A stretch of 53,872 bases of DNA from Cognatishimia maritima (lineage in GTDB: Bacteria; Pseudomonadota; Alphaproteobacteria; Rhodobacterales; Rhodobacteraceae), in contig NZ_FQWM01000011.1 of NCBI RefSeq assembly GCF_900129685.1, forward strand, positions 1-53,872. The letters are read 5' to 3'. This document shows positions 27,702 to 36,544 of the stretch, piece by piece. Position numbers and translations under genes: made by a program. Positions within the stretch are counted from its first letter, which is position 1, and each line of letters opens with the position of its first letter. A model generated the notes under the pieces. That model was not told where the DNA came from. It ran no database searches and worked only from the letters and a program-made list of their open reading frames with translations.

Positions 27702-28206
27702 TGTCTTTGTCCCTTCATGGGGTGCCGATCATGCGCAAAGGGCACCCACAAATCTGCGCGTTACATCTGCTCTTATTGAAGACGGTTATACCTAACACTT
27801 TGTTTAAACTTTAAATCAAAGGTGACCACACTTGGGCAACTTGGGGCAAGCCGGGGCAAGGGAAAGCTGAAGCTCTGCGTTTACCACAAAGAGCCCGGTG
27901 CCTAGCTGAAACAACCCATTGGCCATTTGTCCAATTTAGCGCGGGAAACCCGCTCTCGAAGGGTCAAAACGCAAAGTTTACGGAAAATTATGTTAATTCA
28001 TTGATAAATAAAAATATATTGCAAATTTCCGAGCGCCGAAAAAGTTTAATCTGGCTAAGTTTCCCAAGAAAATTCCTGAGAAACGTGCCCCCATGACCGC
28101 ACCCGCCTGCGAAGTGTCGCCCTGCGCCTAATCCGGCGTTGCCCCACCCCGGGCATTCATGCTGTAAGGACGTAATGTCAAAGTGTTGATTGGGACGGAA
28201 CAACGG
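27702..28206. promoter_or_regulatory. Divergent intergenic region between manC and the yjbH operon
   Basis: About 500 bp without a credible gene. It should hold promoters for both directions. Two things stand out. Three tandem 10-bp units at 27831-27860 share the core TTGGGGCAAG. A strongly AT-rich stretch spans about 27970-28025, amid GC-rich sequence, and includes TTAATTCATTGATAA, one mismatch from a CtrA-type TTAA-N7-TTAA site. I cannot assign start sites. Confidence 0.4.
27831..27860. repeat. Three tandem 10-bp repeats upstream of manC
   Basis: The units read CTTGGGCAAC, TTGGGGCAAG and CCGGGGCAAG. The period of 10 bp would put each unit on the same face of the helix, and each unit contains a short inverted TTG/CAA pair or a variant of it. 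They lie 130 bp before the manC start and about 350 bp before yjbH. A regulator-binding array is possible; no protein is known for it. Confidence 0.5.
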
Positions 28207-30387
28207 ATGCCCGGTAAGTCTTTTCTTACGCGATTTTCTCGGAAAACCTCGGGGGCCTTGCTGCTGTCAACCGCCCTCTTGGTGCCAGCAACTGCGCAAG
28301 AGCAAGGCGCGCCAGAGTTTGATCCGCTGACTTCTCCCACCCTGAGTTTTTACGGCTTGCCAGGGCTGATGGATACCGCCTCGGCCGAGATGATGCCCGA
28401 AGGGCAACTGGCCACCAGTTTTTCCACCTTTGCCGGGCAGAGCCGCTATAACGTCACCTTTCAACCCACGCCCTGGGCCACCGCGACTTTCCGCTATATT
28501 GGGGTGCAGGATCTGAACCTTTTTGGCTTTGACGACTATTACGACCGCAGTTTTGATCTGCGTCTGCGTCTCTGGGACGAAGGCACATACCGCCCTGCCG
28601 TCGCCGTGGGCCTGCAGGATTTCATCGGCACCAGTCTTTATGCGGGTGAATATGTTGTCGGCACCAAGACCTTTGAAACCCCTGCCCTGGCAGCGGGCCG
28701 CGCGCCCGGTCAGCTGAAGGTCAGCGCGGGTCTCGGTTGGGGGCGGCTTGGCTCTTATGGCACGATCGATACAATCGGCACCCGCGCGGCCTATGACCCA
28801 AGCTCGACCGGCGGCCAGCTGAGCTATGACCAATGGTTTCGTGGTGATGTCGCGCCTTTTGCTGGCATTGAATGGCAGTTGGATGACCGCTGGGGGCTGA
28901 AGGCGGAATATTCGTCAGACGCTTATGTGAATGAAACCCAAGCCTCCGATGTGTTTGAGCGCAAATCCCCGCTGAGTTTCGGGGTGGAATATCAGGCGCG
29001 ACCGGGTTTGCGCCTAGGGGCCTATTATCTTTATGGGTCACAACTCGGGATCAGCGCGCAGATGCAGCTGAACCCCAAACGCCCGGCCAACCCGATCCGC
29101 GTCAAAGCCCCGGTGCCCCTGACCCCGCGCAGCCTCTGGGCCACGACCCCGGCGCAGTGGAGTCAGGATTGGGCCGAAAGCGAGGCCGAACAGGTCAGCC
29201 TGCGCGAGACGCTGACGGAAAAACTCGCCGAAGACGGGCTGGTTCTGGAAAGCCTGAGCCTGACCGGCACCAGTGCCGAGCTGCGCTATCGCAGCAATCG
29301 CCACCGGTCCTTCAGCCTGACCAACGGGCGCGCGGCCCGCGCCATGGCGCGCAGCCTGCCAGCGTCTGTGGAAATCTTTCACATCGTACCCATGGAGGGC
29401 GGCCTGCCGCTTTCGCGCATGACGCTCAAACGCAGCGATCTGGAAGCATTGGAATTTGCGCCGGACGCCACAGAGGCCCTACAGGCCCGCGCAGAATATT
29501 CCGGCGCGCCCGCGCTGGCAGACAGCGCCCTCAGCAACGAGACGCTTTATCCGAATTTCACCGGCGGCATCGGCCCATACCTCTCGACCTCTTTCTTTGA
29601 CCCGGATGTGCCGCTGCGCGCGGACGTGGGCATCGAAGCCAAGGCCAGCTATGCCTTTGCGCCCGGTTGGGAAGTCGCCGGGGCGGTCCGCCACCGGCTG
29701 GCGGGCAATGTCGACGGCACCCGCGCGTCCAATTCCGTTCTGCCGCATGTGCGCACCGATCAGGACAAATACGCGCAATATGACACCACCCTGCGCAACC
29801 TTTACGTGACAGGCCGCTGGAAACTGGCCCCCGATCTCTATGCCCGCGCCACCGCCGGTTATCTGGAAAAAATGTATGGCGGCATCTCGGGCGAGGTTCT
29901 CTGGAAGCCGGTCGACAGCCGCCTCGCCTTCGGGCTTGAGGCCAACTACGTGCAGCAGCGCGATTTCAACCAACGCCTTGGGTTCCGGGATTATAATATC
30001 GTGACCGGCCATGCCTCGGCCTATTACGAAGCGCCGCAGGATTTCCTCGTGCAGCTTGATGTTGGCCGCTATCTGGCAGGCGATGTGGGGGCGACGCTCT
30101 CGGTGGACAAAACCTTTTCCAATGGCTGGTCCGTGGGGGCTTTTGCCTCAAAAACCGATGTTTCAGCCGCAGATTTCGGCGAAGGCTCTTTTGACAAAGG
30201 CTTGAAGTTCACCATCCCGCTGGATTGGATGCTGGGCCGCCCACACCGCGGTACGCAGACCGCCGTCATTCGCCCGATTCAGCGTGACGGGGCGCAGCGC
30301 GTGGATGTGCCGGGGCGGCTTTATGACGACATCCGGGCCGCGCATCAGCGCAGCCTGACCGATCAAAGTGCGAGGTTCTGGGAATGA
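28207..30387 (+). CDS. yjbH: YjbH/GfcD-family exopolysaccharide outer-membrane protein
   Basis: About 726 residues from the ATG at 28207; an upstream TTG at 28183 would add eight residues. A signal peptide is clear (basic RFSRKTSG, then ALLLSTALLVPATAQ). The mature start LSFYGLPGLMDTASAEMMPEG is characteristic of the YjbH family (Pfam PF06082), large beta-barrel lipoprotein-like export proteins of the yjbEFGH and gfcABCD groups. Alternating aromatic beta-strand patterns run to the end (FGLEANYVQQRDF). No lipobox cysteine follows the signal, unlike some YjbH members. It overlaps the next gene by 4 bp. The likely role is passage of polysaccharide across the outer membrane, beside or instead of the KpsD/Wza-like protein. 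Confidence 0.87.
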   Translation: MPGKSFLTRFSRKTSGALLLSTALLVPATAQEQGAPEFDPLTSPTLSFYGLPGLMDTASAEMMPEGQLATSFSTFAGQSRYNVTFQPTPWATATFRYIGVQDLNLFGFDDYYDRSFDLRLRLWDEGTYRPAVAVGLQDFIGTSLYAGEYVVGTKTFETPALAAGRAPGQLKVSAGLGWGRLGSYGTIDTIGTRAAYDPSSTGGQLSYDQWFRGDVAPFAGIEWQLDDRWGLKAEYSSDAYVNETQASDVFERKSPLSFGVEYQARPGLRLGAYYLYGSQLGISAQMQLNPKRPANPIRVKAPVPLTPRSLWATTPAQWSQDWAESEAEQVSLRETLTEKLAEDGLVLESLSLTGTSAELRYRSNRHRSFSLTNGRAARAMARSLPASVEIFHIVPMEGGLPLSRMTLKRSDLEALEFAPDATEALQARAEYSGAPALADSALSNETLYPNFTGGIGPYLSTSFFDPDVPLRADVGIEAKASYAFAPGWEVAGAVRHRLAGNVDGTRASNSVLPHVRTDQDKYAQYDTTLRNLYVTGRWKLAPDLYARATAGYLEKMYGGISGEVLWKPVDSRLAFGLEANYVQQRDFNQRLGFRDYNIVTGHASAYYEAPQDFLVQLDVGRYLAGDVGATLSVDKTFSNGWSVGAFASKTDVSAADFGEGSFDKGLKFTIPLDWMLGRPHRGTQTAVIRPIQRDGAQRVDVPGRLYDDIRAAHQRSLTDQSARFWE

Positions 30388-31034
30388 CACGCTTCAAGCT
30401 GATTTCTGGCCTTTTGTTGATCGCGGCGCTTGCGGGCTGCAGCCGCGGGGATCAACCGACCAACGTACTAAGCGAACTTTTCAGCAGCTCAAAAAGGCTT
30501 TTGGCCAAAGAAGAGACAGCGGCGGCCCCCACCGTGACCCGTGCCGCACTCAATCAGATCAACGTCCCGCTTTTGGAAGCCACGATCGAGAACCGCGCTC
30601 AGACCGCCTATCTGGTGGCCCAGCGGCAGCGCACCGACACCCAGCCCGGTGTGATCACCGTCTGGCGCAGCGATGACGATGTGACGCTCGCGCTACGGTC
30701 AGGCGTCTTGATCGCCACCCGCGGGCTGCGCGATGATCTACTCTCAGCCTCCGCCCTTACCCGCGATGGCAAACGCCAGTTTGTGCTGCATCACGGCGAC
30801 AACCAGAGCCAGACCTTCACCCTGAGTTGTCAGGGCGCACAGTTGGGCCGGACCTCTTTGGATATTCTCGGCAAAGCCTATGCCACCACCCATCTGCGCG
30901 AGCGCTGCGAGGGCCCGGCGGGAATCATTCAAAACGACTACTGGCTGGACGCAGGCAGCGGCCAAATGCGCCAATCCCGACAGTGGGCGGGACCAACCAT
31001 CGGCTATATTATGCTAAGAGTGCTGGAAAAATAA
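30384..31034 (+). CDS. yjbF: YjbF/GfcB-family lipoprotein
   Basis: A 216-residue lipoprotein with signal LISGLLLIAALAGC and the lipobox cysteine at residue 19. The central part (GVITVWRSDDDVTLALRSGVLIATRGL) and the ending (IIQNDYWLDAGSGQMRQSRQW) are typical of the YjbF family (Pfam PF11102). In enterobacteria these lipoproteins work with YjbH in exopolysaccharide export. The ATG lies inside the last codons of yjbH, a 4-bp overlap. The small secreted protein gene follows 129 bp downstream. Confidence 0.88.
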   Translation: MTRFKLISGLLLIAALAGCSRGDQPTNVLSELFSSSKRLLAKEETAAAPTVTRAALNQINVPLLEATIENRAQTAYLVAQRQRTDTQPGVITVWRSDDDVTLALRSGVLIATRGLRDDLLSASALTRDGKRQFVLHHGDNQSQTFTLSCQGAQLGRTSLDILGKAYATTHLRERCEGPAGIIQNDYWLDAGSGQMRQSRQWAGPTIGYIMLRVLEK

Positions 31035-31163
31035 CCAATCACCGTGGTAAAATTGCCATCGGACCAGAGTTTTTTTGCTACTGCAGCAAGACAAGAAACA
31101 TGCCGGTTGAAAACACTCAAAAGGTTATCTAGGTTGAGGCCAACGTTCTATGGAGTTTAAATT

Positions 31164-31379
31164 ATGAAAAAGTTCTTCGCCGCTTTCGCTCTGACCGCAA
31201 TGGTTGGCACCGCAGCTTCCGCTGGTAACCCAGTTGTGGGTCAAGACGACGCAATGGTTATGCCTCCAGTTGTTGCTGGCAGCAGCCTGGGTGCATCTGC
31301 ACCGCTGATCGCTGGCGGCCTGCTTCTGGCAGCTGTTCTGCTGGGTGACGACGACAGCAGCACAACAACAACCGACTAA
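31164..31379 (+). CDS. Small exported protein in the YjbE/GfcA position
   Basis: A 71-residue protein. GGAG stands 8 bases before the ATG. The first 20 residues form a signal peptide (KKFFAAFALTAMVGTAASA). The mature part is very small: a glycine- and alanine-rich hydrophobic segment (APLIAGGLLLAAVLLG) and an acidic, threonine-rich tail (DDDSSTTTTD). Enterobacterial yjb and gfc operons also contain a small threonine-rich secreted protein (YjbE/GfcA), so this looks like the functional counterpart, although similarity is only of type. Codon choice is strikingly uniform and a strong terminator follows, both suggesting high expression. Confidence 0.75.
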   Translation: MKKFFAAFALTAMVGTAASAGNPVVGQDDAMVMPPVVAGSSLGASAPLIAGGLLLAAVLLGDDDSSTTTTD

Positions 31380-31401
31380 ATTTGTCCCGAAAGGGATGCA
31401 G

Positions 31402-31430
31402 AAAGGCGGGCCATTTGGTCCGCCTTTTTT
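31402..31430 (+). terminator. Rho-independent terminator after the yjb operon
   Basis: AAAGGCGG at 31402-31409 pairs perfectly with CCGCCTTT at 31420-31427. Three more inner pairs (one of them G-T) surround an ATTT loop, and the run of T continues to 31430. It lies 22 bp after the stop of the small exported protein gene and would end the plus-strand transcript before the convergent GT4 gene. Confidence 0.88.
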
Positions 31431-31455
31431 GTTTGGCTGCCCGTTTTGAAATTCG

Positions 31456-32667
31456 TCACAAAAGAGCTTGAACCCGCCTGTGCAGGGTAAGGGCCTGATC
31501 CGCAAAGCTGACCACATCCAAAGCGTCAGGGTGCATATCTTTTTCAGCAAGCACACGCTTGAGTTCCACCACAAGACATTCAGGGCCAGCCCCGATTGGC
31601 AGCAATCGTTCCGGATCGGCAGCCGGATGCTCGACCGTACCACCGCTGTCCGTCTGGATGACACGGATGCCCCGCGCCAAGGCTTCACGAATGGTCAGCC
31701 CAAACGTTTCTTTCCATTGCGACATAAAGAGCAGCACATCAATACGGGCGTAAAACCCATCCATCTCCGCCTGCGCAAACCGCGGCACAACTTGCCAACG
31801 CCCCGGCAGGTCAGAAAAATCCGCACGCCCCCACCAACTGCCATCCAAGCTGCCTTCAACCAACAGAGCGTCAAACTCCTGATCGGCTTTCAACTGCGAA
31901 AATGCTTTGCGAATAATCGGCCAGCCCTTGATCAGCGAAGGCCCCCCGACAAAGCCAAAAACCAGTCTCGACTCCGCCGCCCGCCGCGCAGCCTGTCGCA
32001 CCGGGAAGTCCTGCCCCGGCAGATGCACCCCATTGGCCCAGACCATGCTATCCTGCGCCACCAATCCGGAGCGCGTACAAAGGTCATGGGCAAATTGACT
32101 GGGGAACGTCAGCAAATCCGCTTCGGCTGCCAGTGCCTTGAGGCGCTCCATCCGCTGCTGCGCCCGCGACAGGTCGTCCACACAGCCTTTGCAGTTTTCA
32201 ATCTGGATCGGATCCTGGCCACAATAGCGCCCCTCGGTGCGGATCATGAACTGCCGCTCACAGAGCCACCAGAAATCATGCGTCGAGAGAATGACGGGCA
32301 CCCCTTGGCGCTTGGCCGCACCAATAACCCCGGCACCGATATCTTGTAAGCAATGCAGATGTACGAGGTCGGGCTCAAGGCGGCGGATCAGTCTCGCAAC
32401 CACTTCGGTGACCTCGGAGTTGTCGTAGGTCTGCCCATAAGATCGCCCAAACGGCAAATTGATCAGATAATTGACAATCCCGTCGACTTCACTTTTGAGG
32501 ATCGCATATGGCGGCATGTCGCTCCGGCTCATTGCCGAGATGGCCGTCACGCGATAGCCGTGATCATCCTTCAAATGATGCGCGACCTGTTCGGCCACCA
32601 CGGTGGCTCCGCCATAGGTATAAGGCGCGAAGTAGATATTGATGACGAGGATATGCGGCACACTCAT
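31456..32667 (-). CDS. GT4 family glycosyltransferase
   Basis: A 403-residue GT-B enzyme. The start YFAPYTYGGATVVAEQVAHH is a common N-terminal pattern, with LVHLHCLQDIGAGVIGAA and STHDFWWLCERQFM next. The latter is shared with GT4 enzymes that carry a cysteine-rich insert (CGQDPIQIENCKGC). The donor half has FGFVGGPSLIKGWPII and an E-x7-E motif in KETFGLTIREALARG. The ATG at 32667 overlaps the stop of the upstream transferase by 4 bp; a GTG at 32679 is less likely. The two genes form a pair transcribed toward the yjb terminator. The sugars are unknown. Confidence 0.87.
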   Translation of the reverse strand: MSVPHILVINIYFAPYTYGGATVVAEQVAHHLKDDHGYRVTAISAMSRSDMPPYAILKSEVDGIVNYLINLPFGRSYGQTYDNSEVTEVVARLIRRLEPDLVHLHCLQDIGAGVIGAAKRQGVPVILSTHDFWWLCERQFMIRTEGRYCGQDPIQIENCKGCVDDLSRAQQRMERLKALAAEADLLTFPSQFAHDLCTRSGLVAQDSMVWANGVHLPGQDFPVRQAARRAAESRLVFGFVGGPSLIKGWPIIRKAFSQLKADQEFDALLVEGSLDGSWWGRADFSDLPGRWQVVPRFAQAEMDGFYARIDVLLFMSQWKETFGLTIREALARGIRVIQTDSGGTVEHPAADPERLLPIGAGPECLVVELKRVLAEKDMHPDALDVVSFADQALTLHRRVQALL

Positions 32668-33974
32668 GAGCAGACCCACCGGGTGATTTCAGGATCCATC
32701 ACCGGCTGCTCCAGGCGGGCTGACCATTCCTTTTCTAAAGTCTTGCGCGCCGCCTGCCCCATGGCCTGCGTGCGCCTCCGGTCCTGCGCCATATCTTCAA
32801 GCGCCGTCCGCCAGCTGGCTCCGGCTGGCAGAACATGTCCTGTCTGTCCGTCCATCACCAAGGCCGTCATATCCGACACCGTGCCCACAAGGCTTGGTAC
32901 GCCAACCGAGGCTGCATCAATCACTCGCACACCGCTTTTGCAGCGGTTGAACAGATCATCAGCCAAAGGCATCACCGCCACATCTGTTGATGCCAGTGTT
33001 TCCAGATATGTCTCATAGGTGGAAAACGGGTGGGTTTTCACGCGGGCCCGCAGGGCGTCAGGCAGAAGCTTTTTGTCAAAATGGCCCAGAATGACCAATT
33101 CGCGATCTTGGCCTGCATCCAGAAAGGCAATGATATCCTCTTGGACTTCTGCGAAATCCACCTCATGGCCCTGTGACCCGCTTGCGAACGCAACCCGAAA
33201 CGCAGAGGACGCATCTTTTTGCACCTGCGCCATGGCCCTTTGGCCCGCCTGCAAAGAGACCTGATCCGCAAAGTTGCGCCGCATATGCACAGGTCGATTG
33301 GTGTAAAGCTGCGTATGTGCCACCATGCCGGGCGTTGAAACGGAAATCATATCCGCCCCATTCATCACATCCAGATAACGTGGCGCCTCCTGCATGAAAT
33401 GCGCTTTGCGCCAGGCGGGCAGCGCTTTCATGTTCTGATAGGTGCCATAAGCCGATACAGAAAACAGCGGATCATCCAGATCATAAAGGATCGGCAAGCG
33501 CAGACGACGCGCTTCATAGGCGAGGGTCGATGTGACCGGCAGGTTTGCCAGACGGTAGAACATCACATGAGTGGCATCCTGCATGAGCGCCATAGCGCGG
33601 GGAATATCCTCGTAATGGGCAAAATCGTAGCCGACATCTTTCAACCGCCACAGCTCATCCAGCTGTTCGACCCGATACTTGCGGCATTGCGGCAAGTTGA
33701 GGTCCCCGATCATCGCCACCTTACGTCGCTTCATCACAAGCGCGGGTGGCTCAGACACATGAAAGGCCTTCTGTTCAGCTAGCTCCAGCCAGACCATCAT
33801 AGGCCCGCCCGCCCCTGCCTGACCTGCACGGTGAATGCTGGTCAAACCATTGCCCCGAAGACGCGCGCTGACATAACGCCAACCGGTTTTCATTGCCGGG
33901 CGCAGCCCTTCTTGTCGTAAAATCAAAAAGAACCGCTTCAATTTCTCGCGGCTTAAAATATCAAACAGAATCAT
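32664..33974 (-). CDS. Glycosyltransferase, GT4/GT1-like
   Basis: A 436-residue protein, longer at the N-terminus than usual (about 80 extra basic residues). Family marks are KVAMIGDLNLPQCRKYRVEQ, LPILYDLDDPLFSV and, near the donor site, FNRCKSGVRVIDAASVGVPS with LVMDGQTGHVLPAG. The YDLDDPLF block is common in transferases of roseobacter and rhizobial surface-glycan loci. AAGG lies about 9 bases before the ATG. It is translationally coupled to the following GT4. Between it and the divergent exported-protein gene lie 143 bp in which promoters would be expected. Confidence 0.8.
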   Translation of the reverse strand: MILFDILSREKLKRFFLILRQEGLRPAMKTGWRYVSARLRGNGLTSIHRAGQAGAGGPMMVWLELAEQKAFHVSEPPALVMKRRKVAMIGDLNLPQCRKYRVEQLDELWRLKDVGYDFAHYEDIPRAMALMQDATHVMFYRLANLPVTSTLAYEARRLRLPILYDLDDPLFSVSAYGTYQNMKALPAWRKAHFMQEAPRYLDVMNGADMISVSTPGMVAHTQLYTNRPVHMRRNFADQVSLQAGQRAMAQVQKDASSAFRVAFASGSQGHEVDFAEVQEDIIAFLDAGQDRELVILGHFDKKLLPDALRARVKTHPFSTYETYLETLASTDVAVMPLADDLFNRCKSGVRVIDAASVGVPSLVGTVSDMTALVMDGQTGHVLPAGASWRTALEDMAQDRRRTQAMGQAARKTLEKEWSARLEQPVMDPEITRWVCS

Positions 33975-34117
33975 GTTCTAACCTTTGCCTCAGAGATCGT
34001 CCTTAAAGGTTCGCCCGCCCTTTGAGAAGGTATCCCCCCTTGATCGGCAAGCCACCGCAACCTGAGTTGCACGCTCAGCGTCCGCTTTCTAAAATACCCC
34101 TAAATGGAGACTCCTTA

Positions 34118-34567
34118 ATGGCGAACAGTATCTCACGGCTGCATAGGCCGCATCGACTCTCAGGCAGGGGGACTCTTTTCGCTCTGACCATATGTCTCAT
34201 TTCACACGTACTCTCCAGTGAAAGCACTGCCATGTCTCAGACACCCAATCCGCAGATTTCCTACAGCTGCGTGGCACCTGACACGGCTCCAGCCGATCTC
34301 TGCGCCCTATTTGCAGCGCGACTTGCCGCCCGGTTTGAGAGCTATGATGTGCGCCCCCAGCAAAACGCAGAGACCGGAGCATTGCCGGCAACGCTTCAGG
34401 TCCTGACTCTGACGCCCAATCGCATGGAAGCCCAGCTTCATTGGCTGTCCGCCGACGGCCCGTGGTCAAGCCCTCCGATGGGGACTCTCAGCAGCGGATT
34501 TGCACTGCCCGAGGATAAGCTGATCCGTTTTCTAGATAGCCTGATTGCTCAAATACCCACGCCGTAA
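34118..34567 (+). CDS. Hypothetical exported protein
   Basis: About 149 residues from the ATG at 34118, which has GGAGA 7 bases upstream. The frame is open upstream to 34022 but without a good start. A basic N-terminus (RLHRPHRLSGRG) and a hydrophobic stretch (TLFALTICLISHVLSS) suggest a signal peptide. The mature part has two cysteines (SYSCVAP and ADLCALF) that could form a disulfide, then a small alpha/beta-looking domain. I do not recognise the family. It stands alone and is followed by a decayed RTX fragment. Confidence 0.55.
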   Translation: MANSISRLHRPHRLSGRGTLFALTICLISHVLSSESTAMSQTPNPQISYSCVAPDTAPADLCALFAARLAARFESYDVRPQQNAETGALPATLQVLTLTPNRMEAQLHWLSADGPWSSPPMGTLSSGFALPEDKLIRFLDSLIAQIPTP

Positions 34568-34995
34568 CGAGGGCCTCGGAAACAATAAAACTTTCAGAAG
34601 ACATCGTTAAAAACTTGAAAAATATCTAGAAAACAAATGCCGTGTCTACGGATAGCCCTTCTCACCAAGACCAAGTGCCTTGTGAACAAAGTGGCAAGGA
34701 CACATTGGAGGCGGCATCGGGGCTGACACCATGACCGGGGGCCAGGCAATGATACCTTGGTTTTAGCAGACGGCCACGGAAACGATTGGATTCACGCCTT
34801 TAATGCCGATGATTTTATCTTCTAATGACGTCTCTGTCCGCCTACTGCAATTCGCGGCCCGCCACGAGTTGCGCAAGCTGACAAGCCCGCTATAAGACAA
34901 ACGCACATGGAAGGTCAGCAAACCTGTATTCGTTGGGTCTGAGGCCACGGCATTTGAGTTGAGAATAGACAGCGTCGAGCACTTGGAATTTCTGC
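34568..34995. other. Non-coding stretch holding an RTX gene remnant
   Basis: No intact gene is visible in these 428 bp. The part 34692-34825 is a frameshifted fragment of an RTX exoprotein (see separate entry). The first 110 bp are AT-rich and unassigned. The last 170 bp should contain the promoter of the sulfotransferase at 34996, but no clear boxes are visible. Confidence 0.5.
34692..34825 (+). pseudogene. Decayed 3' fragment of an RTX exoprotein gene
   Basis: Three overlapping reading frames spell pieces of a glycine-rich RTX protein: SGKDTLE (from 34690), then GGGIGADTMTGG (34708-34743), then GNDTLVLADGHGNDWIHAF followed by NADDFIF and a TAA at 34823-34825. Single-base shifts separate the pieces. 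The end matches the C-terminus of the intact metalloprotease at 44443, which reads [18 protein letters not shown] and finishes ATDFIF. The remnant lacks about 50 residues between those two parts. No ribosome site or N-terminal part is found, so it is a relic, perhaps of a gene duplication. Confidence 0.75.
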
Positions 34996-35619
34996 ATGAA
35001 TACTGAACGAGAAAGCGCCATTCTGGCCATCGGTGAGAACGACACATTGGGGCCCCGTACTTATGTTGTCATCGGCGTCATGCGCGGCGGCACATCGATG
35101 GTTGCCGGCGTATTGCGGGGGATGGGTCTTGATCTTGGACCGCAGGTCAGTGAGCAGAACCATGAAAGCCCGCTGTTCACCCGGCAATATAGCCGCGAGG
35201 AAATGCGCGAGACGCTTGTCCAATATAACGCGACCCATGATGTCTGGGGTTGGAAATTCCCCCATGCCGCAGACTACCTGAAAGACATCTGGGACGACAT
35301 CGTCAACCCACACCTCATCTGTGTGTTCCGCGATCCTGCCGCAAATGCACGCGGGTTGCAACGTTGGGGCTCCCAGAATGACGGGCTGAAAGCCACCAAC
35401 GCCAGCCTACAACGACAGCAAAAGAACCTTGGGCTCGCGCGTGAACTCGCCTGCCCCACGCTGTTTGTTTCTTACGAAAAGGCCGAGCGTCACAAACGAC
35501 AGTTTGTCAGAGAACTTGCAGCCTGGACCGGGCTTAAAGCCGATTTCAAAGCGTTTGACTTCGACGGGTTTATGGCTGCTGAATCTTATAAAAACGTGGC
35601 TGATTTCCGAAAATCATGA
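34996..35619 (+). CDS. Short sulfotransferase-like P-loop protein
   Basis: A 207-residue protein with the phosphosulfate-binding loop IGVMRGGTSMVAGVLRGMG at about residues 27-45 and a second motif CVFRDPAANARGLQRWG at about residues 112-128. The size is at the lower limit for the family. WGWKFPHAADYL corresponds to a block seen in other bacterial sulfotransferase-like proteins encoded near glycan genes. It lies immediately before the rml terminator and is convergent with rmlA. A GGA stands 9 bases before the ATG. Assignment to the sulfotransferase fold is good; activity is not proven by the motifs. Confidence 0.72.
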   Translation: MNTERESAILAIGENDTLGPRTYVVIGVMRGGTSMVAGVLRGMGLDLGPQVSEQNHESPLFTRQYSREEMRETLVQYNATHDVWGWKFPHAADYLKDIWDDIVNPHLICVFRDPAANARGLQRWGSQNDGLKATNASLQRQQKNLGLARELACPTLFVSYEKAERHKRQFVRELAAWTGLKADFKAFDFDGFMAAESYKNVADFRKS

Positions 35620-35623
35620 TCAC

Positions 35624-35660
35624 AAAAAATACAACGGCCACCCCCAAAAGGTAGCCGTTG
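35624..35660 (-). terminator. Rho-independent terminator of the rmlCBDA operon
   Basis: On the minus strand CAACGGCTACC (35660-35650) pairs with GGTGGCCGTTG (35642-35632), eleven pairs with one G-T, around a loop of seven bases. A run of six T follows (35629-35624). It lies 8 bp after the rmlA stop. On the plus strand no T-run follows, so it should act in one direction only. Confidence 0.85.
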
Positions 35661-35668
35661 CAACTCTT

Positions 35669-36540
<872 letters not shown>

Positions 36541-36544
<4 letters not shown>

